Source of the DNA: Torymus aiolomorphi | Lineage: Eukaryota > Arthropoda > Insecta > Hymenoptera > Torymidae | Length of the DNA: 64,000 nucleotides | Assembly: GCA_036365515.1 (NCBI GenBank) | Contig: CM070876.1 | Location: forward strand, 173,687,978-173,751,977 | Direction: 5' to 3' | In this document: piece by piece, positions 1-13,639 of the stretch | How positions within the stretch are numbered: position 1 is the stretch's first letter | Layout: each line of letters opens with the position of its first letter | Made by a program: the position numbers and the translations under genes | The notes under the pieces: model-generated | Databases searched by the model: none | Seen by the model: the letters and a program-made list of their open reading frames with translations, nothing else | What the model was told of the DNA's origin: nothing

Positions 1-1215
1 TTACACGAATTAATTCTGAAAGGACTTTGAAAAGATTTTTAGAATAAAATTTTTTAAAACAAAATAGCAAAAAAAATAATTACACGAATTAATTCTGAAA
101 GGACTTTGAAAAGATTTTTTGAAAGAATACATAAAATAATTTCGAAATTATTGCAAGTATTCTTTCATGCAATATTCAGAAATAATTTCAGAAAGATACA
201 AATTAATCATTCACAAAAATAATTCAGTATCTATTCAAAAATCTTACATGAATTATTTCATGAAATCTTCTGGGAAACTCGTGTGAATTAATACAAGAAA
301 TAATTTTGAATTCTTTTGAAAAAGATTTTTAGAATAAAATTATTTAAAACAAAATAGCAAAAAAAATAATTACACGAATTAATTCTGAAAGGACTTTGAA
401 AAGATTTTTTGAAAGAATACATAAAATAATTTCGAAATTATTGCAAGTATTCTTTCATGCAATAATTCAGAAATAATTTTAGAAAGATACAAATTAATCA
501 TTCACAAAAATAATTCAGTATCTATTCAAAAATCTTACATGAATTATTTGATGAAATCTTCTGGGAAACTCGTGTGAATTAATACAAGAAATAATTTTGA
601 ATTCTTTTGAAAAAGATTTTTAAAATAAAATTTTTTAAAACAAAATAGCAAAAAAATAATTACACGAATTAATTCTGAAAGGACTTTGAAAAGATTTTTT
701 GAAAGAATACATAAAATAATTTCGAAATTATTGCAAGTATTCTTTCATGCAATAATTCAGAAATAATTTCAGAAAGATACAAATTAATCATTCACAAAAA
801 TAATTCAATATCTATTCAAAAATCTTACATGAATTATTTCATGAAATCTTCCGGGAAACTCGTGTGAATTAATAGATTTTTTAAAGAAAACATAACAATT
901 CAGCAATCATGTCAAGAATTATATCACGAAATAATTCAGAAATAATTTCAGAATGATAAAAATTAATCATTCACAAAGATAATTCAATATCTATTGAAAA
1001 TAATTTCATGAATTATTTCATGAAATGTTGCGGGAAACTCACGTGAATTAATACAAGAAATAATTTAGAATTCGTTTGAAAAAGATTGTTACAATAAAAT
1101 TTTTTAAAACACAATAGCAAAAAAGATATTTACACGAATTCTTCCTGAAAGAACCTTGAAAAGATTTTTTGAAAGAAAACATAAAATAGTTCAGAAATTA
1201 TTGCAAGTATTCAAC
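1..1215. repeat. 290-bp tandem satellite array
   Basis: The unit beginning TTACACGAATTAATTCTG recurs at about 80, 370 and 660, a period of 290 bp, with near-identical copies differing by single bases. A diverged copy of the same motif lies near 1130. The array runs off the left edge, so its full length is unknown. Units contain short inverted motifs built from AATTATT/GAAAG. No coding potential is seen. Confidence 0.9.
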
Positions 1216-2380
1216 ACGAAAAGGGCAGCGTCCGTATATAAGAGGCATCGTATAATCTATTTATTTTGTTTTTAATTCGAATTTGTTTCAATCAAATAAG
1301 TCCTAATTAATACAATATTTAATAAACAAAACTTACTAAATAAGTATATACTAATTAAACAAAGTTAATATTAAAAAATAAAGAAATATTAGAAATAAAT
1401 ATTCTAATTTATTTTGTCAGTCATTTTGCACTATATAATGAAAAAAATGAAATGATTGGATAATGATCGGATTTAGTCGTCCATTGTTTTCTACATTCGT
1501 ATGATCCTATTAAAGAATGTATTAAAATGTGTGGGGGGTATATAATTTTTCGTTTTTGTGAACTAAGATAGATTGAAACATTTACTAATTGCGAAAAATA
1601 TTAATTTGAAAAGTTAATGTAAGAATATAAAAACTTAAAATAAAAGGAAAAAAAACATTTAAAGATGAATAATATAGGTACTTAAAATAAGCAATAGTTT
1701 TTATTATTATTCATAATAGTATTCTTTCAGTATGACGATGTTTAGAAGTCCCCTCAAAATCGACAGAAATATTATTTATACGTCTGCCAAGAGTAAAGAG
1801 CCTTTGACTCTAAAAGTTGATTCTAAATTGAAAACACTACAAATAATAATAACGTCGGTAAGGTAGAGCTCATTCTATTCATCTCTGCATTATATGCAAT
1901 TATCATTTTTTTATTTTTATCGAATTTCGGGAAAAGAGCTCTTTATTGCCCTTCGTAATGACAAAAATACACTATGTGTAAATTTTCAAGTTATTGCTCG
2001 TTATAGATTTTACAGGAAACGGGTTGAAAAATTTTCTACCAGTTTTTTATGAAAAATAATGAACAGAATTTCTGAAAAATTTATAGGTGTATTATTTATG
2101 CAATTACGGAGTGCAGTGAAGAGCTTCATTCATCAAAAGTTGAATCTAAGATCAAAAAAATGTAAAAACTCATAACGTCGGTAAGGAAGAGCTCCCTTTA
2201 TACACACACATTTCACATCGACTTAATACAATATTTAATAAACTAAAAGTATTAAATAACTATGAATTAATTGATCAAAGTTAATATTAAAAAATAAAGT
2301 AATATTAAGAATAAATTTTCTAATGTATCGTATCACTCATATTGCAGTATATAATGAAAACAATGAAATCCTCTAACAAG
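1216..2380. repeat. Gene-free AT-rich block with direct repeats
   Basis: There is no credible gene here. A block of about 150 bp (TACAATATTTAATAAAC through ATAATGAAAA) at 1308-1450 recurs at 2227-2362. A second motif ending in ATAACGTCGGTAAGG occurs near 1850 and near 2180. The region therefore looks like a partly duplicated dispersed repeat. Confidence 0.6.
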
Positions 2381-2450
2381 CGAGCGATAGCGTAATGGAT
2401 AGCGTATTTGCGTAGTACCCAAGCGACCCGGGTTCGAATCTCCATCATGT
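2381..2450 (+). other. tRNA-like Pol III promoter segment (SINE head or tRNA relic)
   Basis: An A-box-like TAGCGTAATGGATAGCG is followed about 35 bp later by a perfect B box GGGTTCGAATC. The flanking acceptor arms do not pair convincingly, so I do not call a functional tRNA. A tRNA-derived SINE or decayed tRNA copy fits better. Confidence 0.55.
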
Positions 2451-2559
2451 AAAAAATTTTTCTGCGTTTTTTTCTGCGATAAAATAGTGTAAAATTATTA
2501 ACAATGTAAATATATGTAAAAATAGTTAGAATATTATTTAAATAATATTCTAAATTATA

Positions 2560-3511
2560 AAAATGTACCTTCAAATACGGGATTATATATACCCTTCGAA
2601 ATTTATTGTTAGTAATATTTACTAAATATTTTCTAATTAATTCACAATATTTATTCCTGAATCCTTCCAAAAATCTTTCATTGAAAGGATTCTGCAATAA
2701 TACATGATTTTATAACCTTCGAAATTTTTTGTTAGTAATATTTACTAAATATTTTCTAATTAATTCACAATATTTATTCCTGAATCCTTCCAAAAATCTT
2801 TCATTGAAAGGATTCTGCAATAATACATGATTTTATAACCTTCGAAATTTTTTGTTAGTAATATTTCCATTATATTTTCGAATTAATTCACAAAATTAAT
2901 TCCTGAATCCTTTCAGACATCCTTCATTGGAAGGATTCTGTAATAATACGGGATTTATCCTCTTCAAATTTCTTGTTAGTAATATTTCCATAATATTTTC
3001 TAATTAATTAACAATATTAATTCCTGAATCCTTTCATACATCTTTCATTGAAAGGATTCAGGAATTAATTTTGTGAATTAATTCGAAAATATTATGGAAA
3101 TATTACTAAAAAGAAATTTCAAAGAGTATAAATAACGTATTATTGCAGAATCCTTCCAATGAAAGATGTCTGAAAGGATTCAGGAATTAATTTTGTGAAT
3201 TAATTCGAAAATATTATGGAAATATTACTAAAAAGAAATTTCGAACAGTATAAATCACTTATTATTACAGAATCCTTTCAATGAAAGATGTCTGAAAGGA
3301 TTCAGGAATTAATTCACAAATTAATTCCTGAATCCTTTCAGACATCTTTCATTGAAAGGATTCTGTAATAATACGTGATTTATACTGTTCGAAATTTCTT
3401 TTTAGTAATATTTCCATAATATTTTCGAATTAATTCACAAAATTAATTCCTGAATCCTTTCAGACATCTTTCATTGAAAGGATTCTGCAATAATATGTGA
3501 TATTAATTCTG
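2560..3511. repeat. ~120-bp repeat array in both orientations
   Basis: A unit of about 120 bp (GTTAGTAATATTT, then AATTAATTCACAA, then CCTGAATCC, then TTTCATTGAAAGGATTCTG) occurs head to tail from about 2580 to 3050. It is inverted from about 3061 to 3305 and turns back to the first orientation from about 3320. The turning point near 3310-3330 is a local palindrome of GGAATTAATTC type. Within each unit, ATGAAAGATGTCTGAAAGGA-type stretches also self-pair. Confidence 0.85.
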
Positions 3512-3841
3512 AAAGGATTCTGAAAGATTCTTTCAGAAATCATTCAGTGAAAGGATTCTGTAATGATGCTATGTCCGGGGTATTTTCCTTTCAGAATTAT
3601 TTCAGGAAATAATTTTGAAATATCTTTTAGTAACCTTTTGGTAATAATCCATGAATCCTTTCAGAAATCTTCTATTGAATAAATTTTGCAATGATATTAT
3701 AAATTATTTTTGAATTATTCCATTGAATTAATTCTGAAAGGAAAATACCCCGGACATAGCATTATTACAGAATCCTTTCACTGAATGATTTCTGAAAGAA
3801 TAAAATTATTTCATGCATTCTTTCAGAATCCTTTCAGAATT
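3512..3841. mobile_element. 330-bp palindromic MITE
   Basis: An outer inverted repeat begins ATTAATTCTGAAAGGATTCT at 3512 and its mirror ends at 3841. An inner inverted repeat of about 70 bp, including TATGTCCGGGGTATTTTCC, pairs 3530-3600 with 3729-3798. The spacer is about 130 bp. It abuts a reverse-transcriptase relic on its right side. No clear target duplication was found. Confidence 0.75.
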
Positions 3842-4130
3842 AATACATGCTGTGTGGGTTGTAAACTTTGGGCATCGTTGTCTGAGGTTATTTCAGTAAA
3901 AATGTTTAAGTCGTCGGCATACAATAAAAATCTACAGTCTATCAAGGCACTTGAAATATCATTTATAAAATAAATAAAAAGAATGGGTCCTACGTGTGAG
4001 CCCTAAGGAACGCCTGAGGTTATTTATGGAAAATGATGACGAAATTGCATTTTTAATTCTGACTTGGCAAGTTCTATCATTGAGATAAGAAGTAAGCTAT
4101 AACAGTAGCGAGCCACGTATACCAAAATTA
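3842..4130 (-). pseudogene. Non-LTR retrotransposon reverse-transcriptase relic
   Basis: Read on the minus strand this piece contains the core of a LINE reverse transcriptase. It shows an FGIRGSLL-like stretch, then SGVP-stop-GS, VGPILFIYFINDI and, downstream, the catalytic box as LLYADDLNIF. The Q of the usual SGVPQGS is a TAG stop (CAG to TAG), and the N-terminal side needs small frameshifts to read through. Jockey- or RTE/CR1-type elements share these motifs, so I do not name a clade. It is truncated at both ends and adjoins a palindromic element on its C-terminal side. It is a dead fragment. Confidence 0.85.
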
Positions 4131-6200
<2,070 letters not shown>

Positions 6201-7222
6201 ATCGCTTATGCAGAAATTGTACTTTAACATCCTAGAACTACCACTACAAAATTAAAGAAAAAAAACGCCTGACTTAGAGGATATTTGAAACCTTCGCCGA
6301 GTTATATGGTTTTTGATAGCACTCTATGAGTTGGTGGATTTTCGAAGTCTTCGCTGAGTTGACAGGGTTTTGAAGCAAACACCGAGTTAGCAGGTTTTCG
6401 AAGAAAACGCCGAAGAAATTTCGAAGAAATGCAATTAATTTATAAATTCAATAAATAGCATGTGATAATACCTTAAACTTTTTAGTTTACAATTTAATAA
6501 TTACTACATAACTATTTTAAATATAATTTTCTTGATCATTTTGAATAATTGTATTTATGGAAAATCAGATATGCAGAAAGAATGAAATTTTTATTAAAAT
6601 GTACATTTAAAAAAATTATTTGATGTAATTTATCAATTCTCTTTGAGAAAGCATTCTGCTAAAGCAGTTAGCAGCGGTTTTTTAAAGAGTAGAGTCACGG
6701 CGATCGGAGAGTTTTCGGAGGCTGTGGAATTCCACGGCGACACCAAAGTTTTTTTTCTGTATTTTGAACAGTGATTACAATTTTCGAGAGTATTTTTTCG
6801 GGAAATCACCAGGAATATAATTACTACGAAGCACGCGAGATGGAACTTTCTTACGCGCTTCTTTACGCGGCTCGCATCGAGTTTTTAAATACTCGAAGAT
6901 TTGTTGCAAGTCAACTGAGGAGTTCGAAGAGTGGAGTCGAAGATTGGGCAACAAGTCATCACAGACAAAGTTGAATATATTATAACATTTCCAGTCGACC
7001 GTAGCATTTCTAAAATCCTGAAATAAAGAGAATCGAACTTAATAGTTTGTGTAGACCATTTTCAAAATAACATAATATTCTAAAGAAGTCGATTCAAGTA
7101 TCATTATAAGAGTAATTTCAACGTCTAATTAAAACAAAAAAAAAAACAAAATTTTTTCGTTATATTTTGAATTAGTCTGATAATTGAACAGTCAACAACC
7201 ATTTAAATTCTAACAGTCTTGC
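6201..7222. other. No recognised gene; 3' flank of the TPR gene
   Basis: Short direct repeats resembling TTCGAAGAAAACGCCGA lie at 6330-6430. An open frame of 67 codons at 6771-6974 matches nothing I recognise, has no obvious splice partners and is best left uncalled. Confidence 0.4.
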
Positions 7223-8607
7223 TCAAAAATTGATCGGGAACTTAATTAGATCATATTCTCTAAAAAATGAAATAATCTCATGGCGTACCTTTAATTGTTG
7301 ACTTTCTATGTCTAAGTCGATAGCTTGCTTAAAGTATTGCGCAGAATTCACATATTCTTTTTTCTTATAATATTGCATTGCTATGTGCAATAAAGATTGC
7401 ATCTTCTGGTAATTATTAGATTCATATTTCCGTATCATTTTCTGCAAGTGTCCTATGCAATCGAAATTTGCGTGCAAGGACTTATTGCAGAGTATCAAAT
7501 CCATATCGGCACCATAGTTTTCAATTTTCGCAGCTTCTTCCAAATATACTTTCGCCAGCTAAAACGAATAAAAATTACTCAAATACCCAGAAATAAATGC
7601 ATCGAACATCTGTAAGTACGCCACCGCGGCTCCCACCTTAAAATCTTTCGTCTTCATCAAATAGATCCCCTTATAGTGCAGAAACATGAAATCCTTCGGC
7701 TTAATTTTCTGCACTCGCTCGAGGCACGCTCGGCCCTCACAAAATCCTTGCTTCGCGTGAACGCGAGTGCCAGTCGCAGAAGCACGCCGACGCAGGCGAC
7801 ATCCGGCTTGTTCAGGTATTCATCGTAGATTTCGAGGTACATTTGTCGGCAAGCATTATTGTTTCTGTTCTCCCGATGCATCTGCGCGACGAATATCGCG
7901 TAGAACGGCCGAGATGAAAGCTCGCGGCAGCGCAGAAATGCCCGGCGCTCCTCATCACTTGGCTTCCACGAGAATTCAACGGTTCTGCGGGCGTACCGAT
8001 GGCTCTTAGCTCGCAGGAAGTGCCACAGAGCACAGTTAGGACTGCACGACAAGGCTTTCTCGGCGTAACGCAGAGCGAACTCGTGGCCAGCCTCGTGGAA
8101 CGTCAGCCAGGCGATGCTTTTGCAACCCTCGAGGGTACTCTGATCCAGGGGACTGTTCAGGCTCTGGGAGTCAGTCAGGACGTCCATGATTAGGGCCGCC
8201 TCGGACGAGTCATCGGATAGATGGAGCACGTGGTACGCGGTCGCCTGCTTCACGTGCTCTAACACTTTTGTAGAGATATCTTCGTTTTGTATTTGGCTGC
8301 AAACCGATCGAAGACAAGTATAATTTTGATAGATATATAAAAAAGTAAGGTGGCGTGATTGTTGCGATTCTTACCCTAGATCCAGCTTGTCCCAAATTTC
8401 CACTGTCTCCTTATTTTTTATTTTAGCCGCGTTGTGCTCTCCTTTTATCGCTCGGCAGTACGTCAGCATGATAGAGTTGACGAGAGCCAGTACAGGCTCT
8501 TCGCCAACGTCGACGTACAACTGGTCATCCTCTTCTAGGTTAAGAGCTAAATTTTTATCGAGTGCCCATGTAAAGGGACATTCTAATGATTTTCTGGATT
8601 GACTCAT
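7223..8607 (-). CDS. IFIT-like tetratricopeptide-repeat protein (frameshifted)
   Basis: Three exons can be joined: 8607-8375, 8296-7637 and 7558-7223. Both introns are 78 bp (GT-AG; ends GTAAGA/TTGCAG and GTGGGA/TTTTAG), and phases agree. The start MSQSRKSLECPFTW resembles the CHFTW motif that opens vertebrate IFIT proteins, followed by a GEHNAA segment like the first IFIT TPR. TPR helices follow: AGHEFALRYAEKALSCSPN, a PFYAIFVAQMHRE block, and across the last junction KTKDFK|LAKVYLEEAAKIE. In IFITs such repeats bind RNA or partner proteins in the cytosol; any role here is inference. A one-base deletion near 7728-7733 shifts the frame: upstream reads LAFTRSKDFVRAE, downstream resumes as CLERVQKIKPKDFMFLHYKG in another frame. 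Without it the protein would be about 409 residues; read straight, it stops at 7657. It may be a recent pseudogene or a base-call error. The TPR call is firm; the IFIT relation is likely. Confidence 0.72.
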
Positions 8608-8776
8608 TTTTGGGGGATGTATTCAAAATGTACAGGTCCGATCTTGCGCTAAATATTTCAACAAAATATACTTATATTTTAGTTCTTAAAAAACAAATGA
8701 AAGTTGTTTCTCTATTGTTTTCATGTTTTTTGACATGATGCATAGGATTTTTCTGGTCTTAATAATGTGCATTACT

Positions 8777-10766
8777 CCCGCGCAAAAAAAAATTTGTGGG
8801 CCATATATTGCCCAGAGTGTTGGACAAGTATGGGCAATATATGGGCCATTGCAAGCCACATTAGAGCAATATATGGAAGATACTCGGCCCCGGCGCCTGA
8901 GCCGAATTCGGGCTGGAATCGGGCCAGAGTATTCCCAGCACTATCCCATATAGTTCCCATATTAGTCCCATATTTATTTTCGTGAGAACTATTAACAAAA
9001 AAAATAAATAAATAAATAAATAAATAAGCGTAAAAAACAATACTATTGTGCATGTACCGTGACTGCAAAATATATAAAAAAAAAAAAAAATCTGAGTGGA
9101 TTCAAATCGGGGGGAGGTATTTTATCAGAATGGTAAAATGTTAGATGGGTATTTTTTCAGAAAATATACTATCGTTTAAATTATTTTTCGAATCCAATAC
9201 TGTTGATTCCGAACAGGAGTTATTCAGAATACACAAGAAATTATTTTCGAAAAGAAAATATCAGAAAAATTTGTGTCTATAAAAATTGAAAACAGATTGC
9301 ATGAAATTATAAAAATACTTTTTACTAGAAAAATAAAATTCCGAAAAATCTCAAACGTTCGTTCCTATACGATTTTCGGGGGGAGGTATTTTATCAGAAT
9401 GGTAAAATGTTAGATGGGTATTTTTTCAGAAAATATACTATCGTTTAAAATATATTCCGAATCCGATACTGTAAATTCCGAACATGAGCTATTTAGAACA
9501 CACAAGGGATTTCTTTCGAAAAAAAATATCAGAAAAATTTGCGTCTATAAAAATTGTAAACAGATTGCATAAAATTATAAAGATACTTTTTACTAGAAGA
9601 ATAAAATTCCGAAAAATGTAAAACATTCATTCCTATATGATTTTTAGCTCATTTTTCAACGTTATAGCTTTTCTAAATCACTGCATTTTCTACAATTTAA
9701 TCTTTAGGCAGAAATGGTATTCGATAAATTGATATCACATATCATATATAAATAATTTAATGAAAATATTATGGCCTTCTTGCCAAATTTTTTCAAATTT
9801 TTATATATTATAATTTTTAAACATTCTGAGAATTTACCATTCTATGATAAGATATTCTAATTTGTTTTTTTACCTTTCTGAAAAAATACCCATCTAACAT
9901 TTTACCATTCAGATAAAATACCTCCCCCCCGATTTTCAGCTCATTTGTCGACATTTTAGCTTTTCTGAATCACTGCATTTTCTACAATTTAATCGTTAGG
10001 TAGAAATGGCATTCGAAAAATTGACATGACATATCATATAAAAATAATTTAATGAAGATATTATGGCCTTCTTGCCAAATTTTTTCGAATTTTTATATAT
10101 TATACATTTTTAAACATTCGGAAAATTTACCCTTCTATCATAAGATATTCTAATTTGTTTTTTTACCTTTCTGAGAAAATATCCATCTAACATTTTACCA
10201 TTCTGATAAAACACCTCCCCCCGATTTGAACCTCGAACCTTTGAATTACTAGACTTGCTCGCTACCGACTGAGCTATTTAGTTATGTTTATATCAAAAGA
10301 TCAAATGGAGATTATAGGCTGTAATCTGAAACGAATGATCATGTCGTTCAAGTATTAACCTCCATTTGATCCTTTGATATAAACATAACTAAATAGCTCA
10401 GTCGGTAGCAAGAAAGTCTAAGAATTCAAAGGTTGGATCGAATCCACTCAAAAAAATTTTTTTTTTATATTTTACAGTCACAGTAGATGCACAATAGGAT
10501 TGCTTTTTTACGCTTATTTATTGATTTATTTTTTGTTTTTTTTTTTGTTAATGGTTCTCATGAAAATAAATATGGGACTAATATGGGAACTATATGGGAT
10601 ACTGCTGGGAATACTATGGCCCGATTCCAGCCCGAATTCGGCTCAGGCGCCGGGGCCGAATCTCTCCCATATATTGCTCTAATGTGACTTGCAATGGCCC
10701 ATATATTGCCCATACTTGTCCAACACTGTGGGCAATATATAGCCCACAAATATTTTTTTGCGCGGG
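8777..10766. mobile_element. 2-kb foldback element with nested repeats
   Basis: Terminal inverted repeats begin CCCGCGCAAAAAAA at 8777 and end with the complement at 10766. Pairing continues for about 300 bp through GGGCCATATATTGCCC and CCGAATTCGGGCTGGAATC motifs. Inside, a block beginning GGGGGGAGGTATTTTATCAG occurs at about 9107 and 9377 and inverted near 9930 and 10220. A central palindrome carries tRNA-like segments. No transposase is seen, so it is non-autonomous. I could not find a clear target duplication. Confidence 0.85.
10226..10444. repeat. Palindromic pair of tRNA-like segments
   Basis: The A-box TAGCTCAGTCGGTAGC is present on the minus strand (about 10257-10283) and on the plus strand (about 10393-10410). 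Each is followed by a B-box-like region (GGTTCGAGGTTC on the minus copy, GGTTGGATCGAATCC on the plus copy). The arms flank a ~100-bp loop. Acceptor stems are degenerate, so these look like Pol III promoter relics embedded in the foldback element. Confidence 0.65.
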
Positions 10767-11249
10767 CTTAAAGCATAGGTTTTTTAAAAAAGGACCGATT
10801 CGGCATAATAAAATATTGTATAAACCGCACGCATAACTACTATCAAAAAGAATTGCTCAGTCGCATCTTTTTACAACTGAATCACTCGATAAAAGAATAC
10901 AGACCATGGAAAAAATTTTGTTTCACTACATTTTGGCTTACTTTCTTGTGCACAGTTGCAAAGACTATGTCACGATCACATTTATATTCTGCGCGTACTT
11001 GCGACCTGCGCACGGTCAAAAATTATTAATAAAACAGCTCTCGGCCTCTTTCCACTCGGAACCAACGAACGATCAACAGCCTTGAAAGCCAGCTCCGCCC
11101 CCGTGTCCATACATCGGTATAGGCAAAGGTTGCAGATGAAAATTTGTAGTAGACGCACCAGCTTGCAACTTAATACGCGAGCGCGAAGAATTGCGTGGGA
11201 TAGCGGAGTCGAAGGCCGAGGCCAAACTTGCCAGGTTGGATTCACCAGG
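10767..11249. other. Unassigned flank of a foldback insertion
   Basis: The stretch 10970-11245 is less AT-rich than its surroundings and open in more than one frame for 85-100 codons. None of the translations shows a family I recognise. It may be the remnant of a sequence split by the 750-bp element at 11250, whose other side starts at 12000. Confidence 0.35.
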
Positions 11250-11465
11250 GGCCTGATTTACTAAGCTTGTTGACCACGACATAACGCGACACAGAGCAAT
11301 TCCGACATAGAGTATGTGTCAGCTGTTTCGCTGTGTTGGTAAATACATATAGAGATGAGCGCACGACCGTTCAAACAATGCCAAATTAAAACTTAAATTG
11401 TTTTTAGGTACCTAGTTTGCAGCCACATGTACTTATATATATAAATTTAAATGTTAGTTTGTTAG

Positions 11466-11497
<32 letters not shown>

Positions 11498-11746
11498 GTG
11501 CGCATAAAATCCCAGATCCCGCAGAAACTTTTAAAATTTTAATTTTTCGTAAAAAAGTCTGTCTCTACCATTAAGTTGAACTTTTTTTTTATTACTTTAT
11601 TGAAAAATGAACATTTTCTTTTTTGGTTCAGTCATGTGCTTCATAAAGAACTTGAGTTATAGCATTTTAAAACTCAAATTTTTGAGTTACATACAATTTT
11701 AAAAGTTTCTGGGATCTGGGATTTTATACGCGCGCGCGCACACACG

Positions 11747-11784
<38 letters not shown>

Positions 11785-11999
11785 TAACAAATTAACATTT
11801 AAATTTATGTATATAAGTATATGTGGCTGCAAACTAGGTATCTAAAAACAATTTAAGTTTTAATTTGGCATTGTTTGAACGGCCGTGCGCTCATCTCTAT
11901 ATGTATTTACCGACACAGCGAAACAGCCGACACATACTCTACGTCGGAATTGCTCTGTGTTGCGTTGTGTCGTGGTCAACAAGCTTAGTGAATCAGGCC
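11250..11999. mobile_element. 750-bp palindromic MITE with 5-bp target duplication
   Basis: Termini are GGCCTGATTTACTAAGC at 11250 and GCTTAGTGAATCAGGCC ending at 11999, flanked on both sides by CCAGG (11245-11249 and 12000-12004). The arms pair for about 270 bp and include mirrored (TG)n at 11466-11500 and (CA)n at 11740-11780. The loop is about 150 bp. There is no ORF, so it is non-autonomous. Confidence 0.87.
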
Positions 12000-12513
<514 letters not shown>

Positions 12514-13312
12514 TATAAATTTGTCCGCAGCATAACCCGAAACTGGCCGGAGATATCAAGTTTATCTTTGGCAGGTATTTAAAGCTTATTTTAAAGTTGT
12601 GCAAGTTCAATTATATAGTTGATCGGATAATATTAAGTCGGTTAAAAAAAATAAAGCATAATATCGAAAAATCGAAATTTTTTTTTTCGTCGCCGAATTT
12701 GGATATTGGTGGGAAGTAGGCCCATTTTCTAAAAGGCCTTGAAATTACCTATCAATCCATATTTTTGTCGGCCTGATCGGATAATATTAAGTCGTTTAAA
12801 AAAAATAAAGAAAAATATCGAAAAATCGAAAATAATTTTTTTCGGCTCTGGGTTTGGATATCGGTTGGAAGTAGGTCCATTTTCTGAAAGGTCTTGAAAT
12901 TTACGATCTACCCATATTATTTTCGGCCTGATCGGATATTATTAAGTCGATTAAAAAAAATAAAGAAAAATATGGAAAAATCGAAAATAATTTTTTTTTG
13001 GCTCTGGGTTTGGACATTGGTCTAAAGTAGGCCCATTGTCTGAAAGGTCTTGAAATTTCCTATCTACCCATATTGTTTTCGGCCCAATCGAATAGTATTA
13101 AGTCGGTTAAAAAAATAAAGAAAAATATTGAAAAATCGAAAATAATTTTTTTGGCTCTGGGTTTAATGAATATCAGTCGGAAGTAGGCCCATTTTCTGAA
13201 AAGTCTTGAAATTACCTATCAATCCATATTTTTGTCGGCCCAATCGGATAATATTAAGTCGGTTAAAAAAAAATAAAGAAAAATATGGAAAAATCGAAAA
13301 TATTTTTTACGG
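12514..13312. repeat. ~155-bp tandem array, copy 2
   Basis: The leader and array seen at 5095-6060 recur here almost base for base, with about five units. The difference is one or so missing internal units: the sequence passes from the second unit directly to the one reading GGATATCGGTTGGAAGTAGG. It ends in a further (TG)n tract at 13313. Whether this is a duplication of one locus or two insertions of one element cannot be settled here. Confidence 0.93.
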
Positions 13313-13465
13313 CGTGTGTGTGTGTGTGTGTGTGTGCGTGCGTGCGTGTGTGTGTGCGTGTGTGTGTGGGTGTGTCTGTGTGTGTGTGTGTGTGTGTGTA
13401 CTCTCTCATATGTTACCATGCATTTTAATATATTATTTTAAAATAAATGCTATATATCTATATGT
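13313..13465. repeat. (TG)n tract plus conserved flank
   Basis: An interrupted TG tract (13313-13399) is followed by ACTCTCTCATATGTTACCAT and an AT-rich stretch to about 13455. The same flank occurs inverted beside a (CA)n tract at 30981-31038. The flank and dinucleotide tract therefore belong to one dispersed element. Confidence 0.85.
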
Positions 13466-13639
13466 GTTTATTCTTTTTATTTAAATCATTTTTATCATTA
13501 TTCCTTTCAATAGTTAGTATAATTTTACAACTGTTTTAAAATACAACCAATTCACCTTTTTTTTTATGAAAAATTTGGACTGTGTAATGAATTTACACGT
13601 TCTTATATACACACGCACTTTTACGTTTAGAAACTAGTA

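Noticed and set aside
1..1215. CRISPR-like array
   Set aside because: The 290-bp units are repeated in full without unique spacers, and the context is eukaryotic.
2381..2450. Functional tRNA gene
   Set aside because: A and B boxes are present but acceptor and anticodon stems do not pair; the same applies to 10226-10444 and 38365-38437.
7767..8193. Plus-strand frames opposite the TPR gene
   Set aside because: They are antisense shadows of exon 2, which has the TPR pattern and splice sites.
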